34,513 nt of DNA, from assembly GCA_024640315.1 (NCBI GenBank), contig JAHEFF010000036.1:1-34513 (forward strand), given 5' to 3'. The translations under genes were made by a program, and so were the position numbers. The notes below the pieces were generated by a model. That model searched no databases. It saw only the letters and a program-made list of their open reading frames with translations, and was not told where the DNA came from. Shown here piece by piece: positions 24,189 to 32,991 of the stretch. The DNA comes from Woeseiaceae bacterium (GTDB taxonomy: Bacteria; Pseudomonadota; Gammaproteobacteria; Steroidobacterales; Woeseiaceae). Position 1 is the first letter of the stretch, and the number at the start of each line of letters is the position of its first letter.

Positions 24189-25334
24189 CTATCCAAGCGC
24201 CTGATCGAGGTCCGCGATCAGGTCGTCAACTGATTCTGCCCCCACAGAAAGCCGCACGAGGTTCCTGGGAATCGGGCTCGTCGGTCCCTCGATCGAATAG
24301 CGGTGTTCGATCAGGCTTTCGACACCGCCGAGCGACGTTGCGCGGATAAATACCTGGCACCTGCCAACCATTGCGAGAGCGGCCTTTTCGCCACCTTTGA
24401 CGCAAAAAGACAGCATCCCGCCAAAACCACCCTGCATTTGTTTCGCGGCAACGCCGTGCCCGGGGTGGCTTTCCAGCCCAGGATACAAAACTGACTCGAG
24501 ACCGGGGTGGCCCTCGAAATGCGCGGCAATAGCCATCGCAGACTGGCAGGCGTGGCGAACCCGCAAGTACAGCGTCCTCATGCCACGTTGTAAGAGCCAG
24601 GCTTCGAAGGACCCCGGAATAGCGCCCGCTTCTGCCCTGACTTTGCAGATCTTCTCCCAGAATTCGTCTTGCTTCGCCGTCACCAGAGCACCGGCGACAA
24701 CGTCGCCATGACCGTTCAGATACTTCGTCGCAGAGTGCATGACCAAATCAGCGCCGAATTCTATCGGGCGGGTCAGAACCGGTGTTGCCACCGTCGAATC
24801 AACCGCCAGGCGCGCTCCCGCAGCGTGTGCAACTTCAGCCGCAGTTTCAATATCAATAACGTCCCAGGTTGGATTGCAGGGCGACTCAATCCACACGAGT
24901 GCGGTTCGCCCCGGCTGTACCTTGTCCTCCAGGTCGTCCGGATCATTGAGGTCGAACTGATCGAGCTCGATGCCCCACTTTGCACAGAACTCCATCATCC
25001 AGTTTCGCAGTCCCCAGTACATGACCTTGGGAATAACAATATGGTCGCCCGGTTTCAGGGACTGCACAACCGCGGCGGCGGCCGCCATTCCGGATGAGAA
25101 CAGGAGCGCTGCCTGCCCACCTTCGATGCGTGTCAGTATTCGTTCAGCCGTCAGGTAAGTCGGGTTTTGATCGCGACCGTAACTATGTGAGGGTGAGATC
25201 AGTTCATAGTTTTCGTCACGTGCAAACGTCGTCGAGGGCATCACCGGTGGAATGATGCTCCCGGTCTGTGGATCCGCGTAATGCAAACCCTGCACGGTGT
25301 CCGTTTCAGGGGCAAGGTGTTTCAATTTGTCCAT
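24189..25334 (-). CDS. Cys/Met-metabolism PLP-dependent enzyme (cystathionine synthase/lyase family)
   Basis: A 381-aa enzyme of fold-type I. Landmarks: SHSYGRDQNPTYLTAERILTRIEGGQAALLFSSGMAAAAAVV (the S-S-G-M-A-A region), WIESPCNPTWDVIDI, LAVDSTVATPVLTRPIEFGADLVMHSATKYLNGHGDVVAG with the Schiff-base Lys, and SLGGVESLIEHR near the end. Members make or split cystathionine or cleave methionine and related thioethers; which reaction this one does cannot be settled by eye. The ATG lies six bases after the stop of the upstream S10 peptidase gene, with only a weak ribosome site, so the two are translated from one message. Cytoplasmic. Confidence 0.88.
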   Translation of the reverse strand: MDKLKHLAPETDTVQGLHYADPQTGSIIPPVMPSTTFARDENYELISPSHSYGRDQNPTYLTAERILTRIEGGQAALLFSSGMAAAAAVVQSLKPGDHIVIPKVMYWGLRNWMMEFCAKWGIELDQFDLNDPDDLEDKVQPGRTALVWIESPCNPTWDVIDIETAAEVAHAAGARLAVDSTVATPVLTRPIEFGADLVMHSATKYLNGHGDVVAGALVTAKQDEFWEKICKVRAEAGAIPGSFEAWLLQRGMRTLYLRVRHACQSAMAIAAHFEGHPGLESVLYPGLESHPGHGVAAKQMQGGFGGMLSFCVKGGEKAALAMVGRCQVFIRATSLGGVESLIEHRYSIEGPTSPIPRNLVRLSVGAESVDDLIADLDQALG

Positions 25335-25340
25335 ACGCTT

Positions 25341-26879
25341 CTACTTCGCAGTCTGTTGCCGGATGAAGGCGCGAGTGTCTTCGAGCAACTGTGTGCGGGA
25401 AGGATCATTCACGTACATCATGTGGCCTCCGCCATAATACTTGTAGTCCACTTGTTCTTTGCGAATGTCGTGGCGATTCAAAGTGTATTCAGCATCGAAA
25501 AACGGCGTGACCAGATCGTAGTAACCCGACGCGACCATCACTTTCAAGGACGGATTGATACGCAGCGCCTCGGCGAGATCGCGAGCGGTGTTCACGAACA
25601 TCGGCTCGTAAGACTTTCCGTCGGGCACAGTGCGATAACGCCATTGTCCTGACAGCTCATCGTCGGCTGGCGCGAGGTAGGTCCGATCCCAGTCAATGCC
25701 AAGATCCTTCCTCATGTAGTCCATCATGACTGCCTTGAATGCGGAGGAAACCGCCCTGTCCGCCGCATCGCTCTGGGGATCTGCATTGAGATCATCAATC
25801 TCATCGGAGATGTAGCGAGCATCAAGACTGCCGATTGCCAGGCCTTGTTCACGCAACAGCTCTTTGCGAAACCGGGTCCCCTGCACGCGGAGATTTGCAC
25901 GCTCGACGTACTCCGGACTGAGGCCCGTGAACCAGGCCAACCGATCTCTGATCCGTGCGCGCTCCGAGTCATCGAGCGTGTTGCCCTTGAATAGTGCCGG
26001 CAACAGTTCATCCGTTGCGAACGCCCGTGCCTCTGTGAGGAATACCTCCAGACTCTCCGGTCGGGGCTCGATCTTGTCGTGATACCAGGCTGCGGCCGCC
26101 ATCGTCGGCACATAGGTGATATGCGCAATAATATTGTCGCGAACGTACGGCGTAGATCCCTGGTAGTCGAGGGCCTGTGAAATAAAGATGATGCCGTTAA
26201 GCCCCATCATCAGGTCACCTTCCAGGATTTTTGCGACAACCGCACCGCGGGTTGTGCCGTAACTTTCACCCAGCAGGAACCGCGGCGAATTCCAGCGACC
26301 GTTTTCAGTGACCCAGGTCTGGATAAACTCCGCCATGCTGCGGCCGTCTTCGTTCAGCCCCCAGAATTCCTTGCTCTCGTGATCCCCAAGAGCACGTGAA
26401 AACCCGGTCCCCACCGGGTCGACAAAAACCAGGTCAGTAACATCCAGAATCGTCTCTGGAGAGTCCAGCACCGGGTAAGGCGGCGCACCCGGATAGCTGG
26501 CATCGCTGGGGACCGAAACGCGTTTCGGGCCATAGGTGCCCATGTGCAGCCAAACGGACGCTGACCCCGGGCCACCATTCCAAACGAAGGTCACGGGCCG
26601 TACCTCATCGTCGGCCAGATTTTTTTTCGTATAGGCAAAAGTAAAGATACTTGCCTTGGGCTCGCCTTCCTTGTCGCGCAAGTAGGTCTCGCCGGCATTA
26701 GCCGAGTACTCTACAACCTCGCCGTTGAAACGAGCCCGATGCTCGCTTACAAAGCTGGTCGGTTCCGGAATCGGCTTTTTGTCCCCGGCTGCCTCTTCTT
26801 TGCCCTCACTGAACGCTAAGGGACCGAGAATCAAAAACGTGATCAAGGCAGAAAACGCGAGCTTGTTCTTATTGTTCAT
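25341..26879 (-). CDS. Serine carboxypeptidase, peptidase family S10, exported
   Basis: A 512-aa protein. ATG 26879, preceded by AGGGA, gives a signal peptide (MNNKNKLAFSALITFLILGP); the frame continues upstream to 27011 but that part has no role. Catalytic residues appear in order: VWNGGPGSASVW (oxyanion region), FLLGESYGTTRGA (nucleophile Ser), VASGYYDLVTPF (Asp) and YYGGGHMMYV (His). S10 enzymes remove C-terminal residues from peptides at acidic pH, here presumably in the periplasm. The PLP enzyme gene follows by six bases, and an M20 peptidase gene is divergent on the other side, so the region is devoted to peptide use. Confidence 0.92.
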   Translation of the reverse strand: MNNKNKLAFSALITFLILGPLAFSEGKEEAAGDKKPIPEPTSFVSEHRARFNGEVVEYSANAGETYLRDKEGEPKASIFTFAYTKKNLADDEVRPVTFVWNGGPGSASVWLHMGTYGPKRVSVPSDASYPGAPPYPVLDSPETILDVTDLVFVDPVGTGFSRALGDHESKEFWGLNEDGRSMAEFIQTWVTENGRWNSPRFLLGESYGTTRGAVVAKILEGDLMMGLNGIIFISQALDYQGSTPYVRDNIIAHITYVPTMAAAAWYHDKIEPRPESLEVFLTEARAFATDELLPALFKGNTLDDSERARIRDRLAWFTGLSPEYVERANLRVQGTRFRKELLREQGLAIGSLDARYISDEIDDLNADPQSDAADRAVSSAFKAVMMDYMRKDLGIDWDRTYLAPADDELSGQWRYRTVPDGKSYEPMFVNTARDLAEALRINPSLKVMVASGYYDLVTPFFDAEYTLNRHDIRKEQVDYKYYGGGHMMYVNDPSRTQLLEDTRAFIRQQTAK

Positions 26880-27002
26880 GGCGGTATCCCTCTGCTGGCT
26901 GCCGGGAAGAGTAGCATCTGTAGCCTGGAGAATTGAACCCAATGAAACCTCCGGCAAATCAGGTAAACTGCCCGTCACAACAAGTACAAGGGGAACCCGC
27001 TC

Positions 27003-28406
27003 ATGCGCCAATTTATTCTAGCTCTCATCGTCCTGCTGCCCGCCTCTGCCCTGGCCCAGGACCGCTACCTGGTCGACTGGGATGAGGTTGGCGAAGAAGC
27101 GATTAATCACCTGATCAACCTGGTTCGAATCAACACCTCAAACCCACCGGGCAACGAGACCGAGGCGGCTAACTATCTCAAGGCGGCACTGGCGGCCGAG
27201 GGCATTGAGTCTGAACTGTATGCGCTGGACCCTGATCGCGCGAACCTCGTCGCGAGAATCAAGGGCAACGGCTCAAAGCGGCCGGTTCTGATTATGGGCC
27301 ACACCGATGTCGTTGGCGTGCAGGCGGAACGTTGGGCCGAAGCGCCATTTGGCGGCTTACGGAAAGATGGCTGGATATACGGACGTGGAACCCTGGATGA
27401 CAAAGACAATGTAACCGCCGGCCTGATGTTGATGATCATGCTGAAGCGTTATGGCGTTGAACTCGATCGGGACATCATTTTCCTCGCCGAATCAGGCGAA
27501 GAAGGTACGCCCGAAGTCGGCATTAACTACATGGTGGAGCATCACTGGGACAAAATTGATGCGGAATTTTGCCTTGCCGAGGGGGGTGGAAACATTCTGG
27601 AGGACAGCGGCGTGTCAGTGGTTGGCATCCAAACGGCAGAGAAAAAGCCAAGACGTGCCACGCTTGTCGCCAAGGGCACAGCAGGCCACGGATCCGTACC
27701 TCGAATTGACAACCCGGTAACCGCCCTTGCGAAAGCCGTTGCCAAAATGGGCGAATGGCAAACGGAAATGCGCCTTAACCCGACCACCCGTGCTTACTTC
27801 GACCGTCTTGCGACGATGTCAGAGCCGGAAGATGCATGGCGCTATCGCAATATCGAAAACCCGGAGGAAACAGAAGCGATCCAGCAGCACTTCCTGGAGA
27901 ATTTCCCGTACCACTATTCCGTGCTGCGCACGTCGGTCGTGCCAACGATCGTAAATGGCGGTTTTCGCAAGAACGTAATTCCATCCGAAGCAACCGCGGT
28001 TCTGGATATCCGGATGCTGCCGGACGAGGACGTTGACGCGTTCTATGACATGATGCGCGAGATCATCGACGATCCCAATGTCGAGGTCGTCCCGGAAGCC
28101 ATCTACCGGCCCGAGTCGGCTCCCTCGCCAGTGGACAATGAAATGTTCCAGGCGCTGGAGGGTGTCGCCGGACGAATGTACCCGGATGCCACGGTTCTGC
28201 CGCAAATGTCGACCGGTGCGACCGACATGGCACAGATGCGGGCCAAGGGTGTACCCTCATACGGGCTCGGTGCCATCCGCTCGGTCGAAGAACTCAATAG
28301 CGGAAACGGAGCGCACGGAGACAATGAGCGCGTTTCTGAGGACTCCGTGAAGCAACTCGTTCAGTTTGTCTGGTATACCATCATGGATATCGGCGCCACG
28401 GACTAG
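27003..28406 (+). CDS. Exported M20/M28-type metallopeptidase (M20 family)
   Basis: A 467-aa protein with signal MRQFILALIVLLPASALAQD. The ATG follows GGGGAA. M20 zinc ligands are visible: LIMGHTDVVG (His, Asp), YGRGTLDDKDN (bridging Asp), AESGEEGTPE (catalytic Glu and ligand Glu), LAEGGG and GNGAHGDNE (His). The lid/dimerisation domain starts near RRATLVAKGTAGHGSVPRIDNP. It keeps the D-x-D-D-K-D-N and E-E-G signatures of the ArgE/DapE/carboxypeptidase G2 group. Export points to degradation of peptides or N-acyl amino acids outside the cytoplasm rather than biosynthesis. It is convergent with the M61 peptidase, with a three-base gap. Confidence 0.92.
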   Translation: MRQFILALIVLLPASALAQDRYLVDWDEVGEEAINHLINLVRINTSNPPGNETEAANYLKAALAAEGIESELYALDPDRANLVARIKGNGSKRPVLIMGHTDVVGVQAERWAEAPFGGLRKDGWIYGRGTLDDKDNVTAGLMLMIMLKRYGVELDRDIIFLAESGEEGTPEVGINYMVEHHWDKIDAEFCLAEGGGNILEDSGVSVVGIQTAEKKPRRATLVAKGTAGHGSVPRIDNPVTALAKAVAKMGEWQTEMRLNPTTRAYFDRLATMSEPEDAWRYRNIENPEETEAIQQHFLENFPYHYSVLRTSVVPTIVNGGFRKNVIPSEATAVLDIRMLPDEDVDAFYDMMREIIDDPNVEVVPEAIYRPESAPSPVDNEMFQALEGVAGRMYPDATVLPQMSTGATDMAQMRAKGVPSYGLGAIRSVEELNSGNGAHGDNERVSEDSVKQLVQFVWYTIMDIGATD

Positions 28407-28409
28407 CCA

Positions 28410-30245
28410 CTATTCGTTGTCGGGCCCCAGCCAGGCGTTGCGGAAGGCCAGCTGGGCGCTCGTCACCTTCATATCGGCAGACTCAAAACTCACGATCTCG
28501 AGGGTTGGGTCCTCGTCGAACGTAATCCGGGCGCTGCGTTCGACACCCCGTTGCCTGAAATGGATTGTGGTCGTATCACCCGGCTCGTAGCGACCAATGG
28601 CATTGTCCCATCGGCTTTGGCTCCGAATTTTCAGGCGGTCTATTGCAATGACCTGGTCACCCCGGTCAAGGCCGGCCTCGTACAGTGGGCTGCCAATAAT
28701 TGTATTGTCGGCGACGACCGCGTCCTTTCCATCAAACTCAAACGATACCGGACCCAGTGTGGCGCTGCCCTTGTTAGCCTTGCGTAAAACGAATCCTGCA
28801 TTCGCAAGAAGTGATTCATAGTCCGGCAATCCGCTTTTGGTGATGTAACGCGCAAAAAAATCATTCGCGAATCTTTCGCTGCCGGTTACATCCGCCAGGG
28901 CCTTTCGAATGTCGTCAACGGTGTAGGGCTCTTCGGTTTTGCCATGTGTCTGCCACATCTGCCGCATTACCGAATCCAGCGTCAGGTCCTCAAAACGTTC
29001 CCGAATAGCCAGGTCGAGCGCCAGGCCAATCGCCGCCCCGTACGTGTAATACGAGATAAATGTGTTCGCAAAATTGTCCGGATCAATTGCCGACGCGGCA
29101 TCGACAAACGGCGCTTGCATGCTCATGCCAGGGGGCGCTGTAAAATTTCTTCCCGGTGAATTTGTCACTGTATTGACCCAAAACGCGAGATCTTCTCTGA
29201 AATCACGGACGCTCGACTCCCCTGCGCGTCGCTCGGCCAGTGAACCGTAGTAAGAGGTGAAACCCTCGGCGAACCACAAGGCGTCCGACATGTTCGCGCG
29301 CTCGAAATCGAATGGCTGCAGGCCGTCCGGTCGAATGCGCTCGACATTCCAGGCGTGAAAAAATTCATGAGACAGAGTGCCCAACTGACCAAATTCAGCA
29401 TCGATCAGCGATTGAGTGCTCGCGAGAATGGTCGAATTACGATGCTCCATACCGTCCCCTGATACATGTGGCAGGTAATCCGCAATAAACGTGTAGGTGC
29501 CATAATCGAATTCAGGCAGCTCGCCAAAAATCTCAGTTTGTGCAGCAACAATTTTCTTTGCCTTCTCCACGTAGACGTCGACGTCTTCCTCAGTACCTTC
29601 GTGATGTACCGCCAGCCGGATGGTATACGTGGTGTCGAGAGACTCTACTTGCCAGCTGCGTAACGAGAAATCGCTGAGCTCTGTCGGGCTATCGAGGAAG
29701 TACTGCAGGTCAGGCGCCGTAAACACGTATGGATCGTCGGTAGGCGCAAGCTGCGTCGCAACTTTCCAATCCTCGTCGGCAGGAAAGAATGTGATTCTGA
29801 TGGGCTGATCATCAAAGCCACGCGCCCACATGAAGGTCGCCGGCATATTGAGATGTGCATGTGTCAGGTCAATACCCGAGTACGTACCACCCGCTCGATC
29901 CGCGTACAAAGTGTAGGTCACCGAAACCGTACCATCGTGTCCCGCCACATCCCACTGGTAAGGATCCGGCCGCGTAACGTCAAGTTGTTCTCCTTCACCA
30001 TTCACAACCCATACGTTGTAGACGTTCTTGCCAAACTCATGAAGCGCATAGCGGCCCGGTGAGGAGCGGCTCATTCGCAGTTGTAGCGGCTGGTCGCCAA
30101 TGTCATGCCAGGTGACGGTGATGCGGGCCTCATGGTGCACGGCATTGTCGAAGGAAATATCGTACTCGACCGGAGACTGCGAATTCGCCGCAAGCGGCAA
30201 CAGGAACAGGAAAAACGCGACGCAATTTCTCATAAATGCTCTCAT
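28410..30245 (-). CDS. Glycyl aminopeptidase-like M61 peptidase with PDZ domain
   Basis: About 611 aa. The frame extends to 30506 but overlaps the divergent gene at 30313; ATG 30245, or 30233 four codons later with GAGAG upstream, begins a signal peptide (MRNCVAFFLFLLPLAANSQS). The N-terminal beta domain (VEYDISFDNAVHHEARITVTW) precedes the gluzincin core: GTLSHEFFHAWNVERIRP (HExxH) and ALWFAEGFTSYYG (third ligand Glu), with GDGMEHRNSTIL before it. A C-terminal PDZ segment is seen in GSPLYEAGLDRGDQVIAIDRLKI. M61 enzymes are aminopeptidases that favour N-terminal Gly or Ala. It is divergent from the beta-lactamase-family gene. Confidence 0.9.
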   Translation of the reverse strand: MRAFMRNCVAFFLFLLPLAANSQSPVEYDISFDNAVHHEARITVTWHDIGDQPLQLRMSRSSPGRYALHEFGKNVYNVWVVNGEGEQLDVTRPDPYQWDVAGHDGTVSVTYTLYADRAGGTYSGIDLTHAHLNMPATFMWARGFDDQPIRITFFPADEDWKVATQLAPTDDPYVFTAPDLQYFLDSPTELSDFSLRSWQVESLDTTYTIRLAVHHEGTEEDVDVYVEKAKKIVAAQTEIFGELPEFDYGTYTFIADYLPHVSGDGMEHRNSTILASTQSLIDAEFGQLGTLSHEFFHAWNVERIRPDGLQPFDFERANMSDALWFAEGFTSYYGSLAERRAGESSVRDFREDLAFWVNTVTNSPGRNFTAPPGMSMQAPFVDAASAIDPDNFANTFISYYTYGAAIGLALDLAIRERFEDLTLDSVMRQMWQTHGKTEEPYTVDDIRKALADVTGSERFANDFFARYITKSGLPDYESLLANAGFVLRKANKGSATLGPVSFEFDGKDAVVADNTIIGSPLYEAGLDRGDQVIAIDRLKIRSQSRWDNAIGRYEPGDTTTIHFRQRGVERSARITFDEDPTLEIVSFESADMKVTSAQLAFRNAWLGPDNE

Positions 30246-30274
30246 CGGGATCGTGGAATCAGGACCGAAACGAC

Positions 30275-30280
30275 TATACT
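30275..30280 (+). promoter_or_regulatory. Probable -10 element of the serine hydrolase gene
   Basis: TATACT at 30275-30280 lies 32 bp before the ATG at 30313, followed by a direct repeat AATTAACAATTAAC at 30287-30300 in the leader. No convincing -35 element is at the standard distance. Confidence 0.4.
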
Positions 30281-30312
30281 GCCGGTAATTAACAATTAAC
30301 AGGGGCCCGGAA

Positions 30313-31779
30313 ATGCTTACTCGAATGTTAGCCATACTGATCACTCTTGTCGTCGGTTTCCCGGTGATCGCAGCCGACGACGCCGAAGAACTCACGCGCG
30401 AAGAGTTACTCGCACACCCGGAAGTCGCGGGTGCGCTGGCCGTTATTGATGCCTGGGTGGACGGCAGCCTGATGTATGACCGTATACCCGGTGTCTCAGT
30501 CGGCATAGTCCGCGATCAGGACCTCTTGTGGGCGGATGGTTATGGCTACTCCAACGTCGAATCGCGACGGCCGGCTGATTCGGACACGCTGTACAGTATC
30601 TGCAGCATCAGCAAGCTCTTCACTGCTATCGGCATCATGCAGCTACGCGACCAGGGCGAACTCACACTGCGTGACCCTGTTAACGAACATCTTGACTGGT
30701 TCGATATTGAACAGGCCTACGAAGGCAGCGGGCCGATCACAATTGAAAGTCTGTTGACGCACTCATCCGGCCTGCCCCGCGAATCGGATTATCCGTATTG
30801 GAATGCCCCTGACTTCCCCTTCCCGACCCGGGCGGAAATGATCAGTCGACTTGATGCTCAGCAGACGCTCTATCCCTCCCAATACTACTTTCAATACTCA
30901 AACCTCGCCCTTTCACTGGCGGGCGAGATTGTCAGCGAAAAATCCGGTCAGGAATACGACACCTACATCAGGGATCGAATACTCGATCCGCTCGGCCTCG
31001 CCGACACCCGCACGTTTTACCCGGAAGACTTGCGCGGTGAACAGCTCGCTATTGGCTATACGGGGATCCACAGAAACCAGGAAAGAGAGCCAGTTGAACC
31101 GTTCTTCACGCGCGGCATTACCGCAGCAGCCGGCTTCACCTCGTCGGTCAATGACCTCGCAGCCTTCGCGAGCTGGCAGTTTCGCTTGCTGGAGAATGGC
31201 GGGGCAGAGATTCTTGCCGCCAACACACTGAGAGAAATGCACAGAGTCCACTGGGTGGATCCGGACTGGGAGACAACCTGGGGTCTCGGCTTCAATGTAC
31301 GCCGTGACGATGACCTTACGATTGTCAGCCACGGTGGCGGCTGCCCCGGTTACATCACCAGCTTCACCATGGTACCGAAGCAAAAGCTTGCTGCCGTCGT
31401 CCTGACGAATGCCGGAGATGGCCCGGCTGACAGGCTGGCCGTCAACATCCTCAAGATAATCGGACCGGCGATAAAGAGTGCAGCGACACCCGCGGAAGAA
31501 GCAATACCGGACTTCTCGATGTACGAAGGCAACTACGAGTTACGCCCCTGGGGCGGCGAGGTAGCGATTCGCCAGTGGGGAGATGAACTTGTAGTGATTG
31601 ATATCCCGAGCAGCGATCTCAAAGAGGCCATGATCAAACTCGAACACGATGGCGATCACGTCTTCACACGTCTGACTGACGCCGGAGACCGGAGAGAACC
31701 CTGGATCTTCAATCTTGGCAATGACGGCCGCACCGAGAACATCAAACATCACGGCACGATCCTCCACCGTATCGACTGA
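30313..31779 (+). CDS. Beta-lactamase-family (class C / PBP-like) serine hydrolase
   Basis: A 488-aa exported protein (signal MLTRMLAILITLVVGFPVIA). It has the three motifs of the family: S-x-x-K as SISK (Ser98 and Lys101, in YSICSISKLFTAIG), Y-x-N as YSN at about 195-197 (FQYSNLALSLAGE), and HGGG in IVSHGGGCPGYITSF near residue 340. A C-terminal beta domain of about 90 residues follows (MYEGNYELRPWGGEVAIRQWGDELVVIDI). Such enzymes include D-aminopeptidases, esterases and peptidoglycan peptidases; true beta-lactamase activity is not implied. It ends in a strong bidirectional terminator. Confidence 0.9.
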   Translation: MLTRMLAILITLVVGFPVIAADDAEELTREELLAHPEVAGALAVIDAWVDGSLMYDRIPGVSVGIVRDQDLLWADGYGYSNVESRRPADSDTLYSICSISKLFTAIGIMQLRDQGELTLRDPVNEHLDWFDIEQAYEGSGPITIESLLTHSSGLPRESDYPYWNAPDFPFPTRAEMISRLDAQQTLYPSQYYFQYSNLALSLAGEIVSEKSGQEYDTYIRDRILDPLGLADTRTFYPEDLRGEQLAIGYTGIHRNQEREPVEPFFTRGITAAAGFTSSVNDLAAFASWQFRLLENGGAEILAANTLREMHRVHWVDPDWETTWGLGFNVRRDDDLTIVSHGGGCPGYITSFTMVPKQKLAAVVLTNAGDGPADRLAVNILKIIGPAIKSAATPAEEAIPDFSMYEGNYELRPWGGEVAIRQWGDELVVIDIPSSDLKEAMIKLEHDGDHVFTRLTDAGDRREPWIFNLGNDGRTENIKHHGTILHRID

Positions 31780-31794
31780 ATTCCTGCCTGGAAA

Positions 31795-31826
31795 TAAAAA
31801 AAAGGGGCCATCCATGGCCCCTTTCG
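31795..31826. terminator. Bidirectional intrinsic terminator
   Basis: AAAGGGGCCAT (31801-31811) and ATGGCCCCTTT (31814-31824) form a perfect 11-bp stem with a two-base gap. An A-run precedes the left arm and T-residues end the right arm, so it can stop both the hydrolase gene and the convergent 77-aa gene. Confidence 0.85.
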
Positions 31827-31857
31827 TCCCTTCCTGAAGACTTACTGGGAGTAGTGC

Positions 31858-32091
31858 TCAGGAATTTACAACGTCGACTAACACGTATCTCAACAGGACT
31901 TCATAACTGTTTCTCTCGAGCGCCATGCCCTGCGGCAACTCGAGCGTATGTATGGGTGCATCATCAATGGAGCGGATTTCCTGGAACAATCGGGTACCCG
32001 ACTTGTAAACCTTGTAACGAACGTCACGAGTTGGTCCATATTTCATCGGTACCTGGGAATGGGTCCAGTCCTGAATAACATGATTGCTCAT
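31858..32091 (-). CDS. 77-aa protein of unknown function behind a sigma-54 promoter
   Basis: A 77-aa soluble protein, MSNHVIQDWTHSQVPMKYGP and onward, ending LLRYVLVDVVNS. The ATG at 32091 is seven bases after GGAGAG, better placed than the in-frame ATG at 32106. There is no signal peptide or membrane segment; the pattern suggests a small beta-rich fold (VRYKVYKSGTRLFQEI, IHTLELPQG, YEVLLRYVLV). I do not recognise a family. It stands alone between a terminator and a 265-bp upstream region that holds a sigma-54 promoter, so expression is probably tied to an enhancer-binding activator responding to a specific signal. Confidence 0.75.
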   Translation of the reverse strand: MSNHVIQDWTHSQVPMKYGPTRDVRYKVYKSGTRLFQEIRSIDDAPIHTLELPQGMALERNSYEVLLRYVLVDVVNS

Positions 32092-32174
32092 CGTCTTACT
32101 CTCCATTTCGATGCTTCATCGGTTATTCATGTCTCGCCAAGCGAAGCGATTTCATGAATCTCTGGTAATAAAGG

Positions 32175-32190
32175 TGCAATCCGCATGCCA
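32175..32190 (-). promoter_or_regulatory. Sigma-54 (RpoN) promoter
   Basis: On the minus strand TGGCATGCGGATTGCA fits the -24/-12 consensus TGGCACG-N4-TTGCA at all but one fixed position, with exact spacing between GG and GC. Transcription would start near 32164, about 73 bases before the 77-aa gene. The upstream stretch 32200-32340 is long enough for activator and IHF sites, though I could not pick out a clear enhancer. Confidence 0.7.
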
Positions 32191-32339
32191 ATTCTTTCTG
32201 CAAGCCGGAAAAACGTCCTAACGCACTGTTTTTCAAACTAAAACCCATTTTCTTGGCAGACTCTCACGAATGCAAAGTCCGTCCGAAACTGTAAGTTTTT
32301 CACTTTTTCTTCAGGGTTTTTGCGACAGTCGCTTTACAT

Positions 32340-32366
32340 AATTCAGGGCCGATCAGCCCCTGAAAG
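32340..32366 (-). terminator. Weak hairpin after the methyltransferase gene
   Basis: TTCAGGG and CCCTGAA pair across nine bases just downstream of the methyltransferase stop on the minus strand. There is no T tract, so termination is uncertain. Confidence 0.3.
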
Positions 32367-32371
32367 TTATC

Positions 32372-32938
32372 TCAGCGCTGGACCACCAAGCCGTAATGCC
32401 AGGGCGGCAAGTCGATGCTTTCGCCTGTGCTGGTGAAGCCTGCTTCGATAGCCCAACTGCGGCACTGCTCCGGACCCGGCCGGATCTCCAGCGGCGGCCC
32501 GCGAGGCGTCTTCTCGTCGCAATTCCAGTGAATAATGCCAAGTCGGCCGCCATCCCGAAGGTTGCGTCGTGCCTCCTCCAGCAGCAAAACCGGCTCGCGC
32601 TCATGCAGGATGTTGAACAGAAATCCGAAATCGACAGACTGATCAGGCAGACCGGTGCCACCGGCAATGAAATCACGGAGTGTGAATTCGATATTGCAGA
32701 TACCCGCGTCGGCCGCATTACGTGCCGCAACCTGCAACATTGCAGGCTCGATATCCATCGTGTGGACAGTACCGGAAACCCGCCTGGCCGCCGGTATTGT
32801 GAAGGTTCCGTAGCCGCAGCCGAATTCGACGACATCTGCCACGGATGAATCGAAGCCAAGGTTGTCGAGAATTGCCTCAACCTCAAAAAACGCGTCCCAT
32901 ACGTCCTGCGGTGGCATGCCGCTTTCACGTACTTTCAC
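32372..32938 (-). CDS. SAM-dependent class I methyltransferase
   Basis: A 188-aa protein starting with GTG; AAGGA lies about eight bases upstream. Motif I is VVEFGCGYGTFTIPAA, the SAM-binding glycine loop. VHTMDIEPAMLQVA supplies the acidic residue of strand 2, and VDFGFLFNILHEREP then GGRLGIIHWNCD are later motifs. The early LDNLGFDSSVAD helix leads into the fold. The C-terminal EIRPGPEQCRSWAIEAGFT resembles the UbiE/COQ5-like Methyltransf_11 group. The substrate is unknown. It is separated from the SDR gene by a 53-bp AT-rich gap with a perfect palindrome, so it may be separately regulated. Confidence 0.85.
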   Translation of the reverse strand: MKVRESGMPPQDVWDAFFEVEAILDNLGFDSSVADVVEFGCGYGTFTIPAARRVSGTVHTMDIEPAMLQVAARNAADAGICNIEFTLRDFIAGGTGLPDQSVDFGFLFNILHEREPVLLLEEARRNLRDGGRLGIIHWNCDEKTPRGPPLEIRPGPEQCRSWAIEAGFTSTGESIDLPPWHYGLVVQR

Positions 32939-32966
32939 TATATCATTCCTTAGTTTTTACTTTAAC

Positions 32967-32989
32967 AAAACAATATTACTTATTGTTTT
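32967..32989. promoter_or_regulatory. AT-rich perfect palindrome between SDR and methyltransferase genes
   Basis: AAAACAATA (32967-32975) and TATTGTTTT (32981-32989) are exact inverted copies around five bases. It lies 28 bp before the methyltransferase start and just after the SDR stop. It could be an operator for a dimeric repressor or, less likely, an A/T-rich terminator. Confidence 0.5.
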
Positions 32990-32991
32990 AA

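Noticed and set aside
30246..30506. N-terminal extension of the M61 peptidase to 30506
   Set aside because: It is Ser/Thr-rich without a domain, overlaps the divergent gene at 30313, and would bury the signal peptide.
32123..32248. A 41-codon minus-strand frame upstream of the 77-aa gene
   Set aside because: It has no ribosome site and runs straight through the sigma-54 promoter, so it would not be on that transcript.
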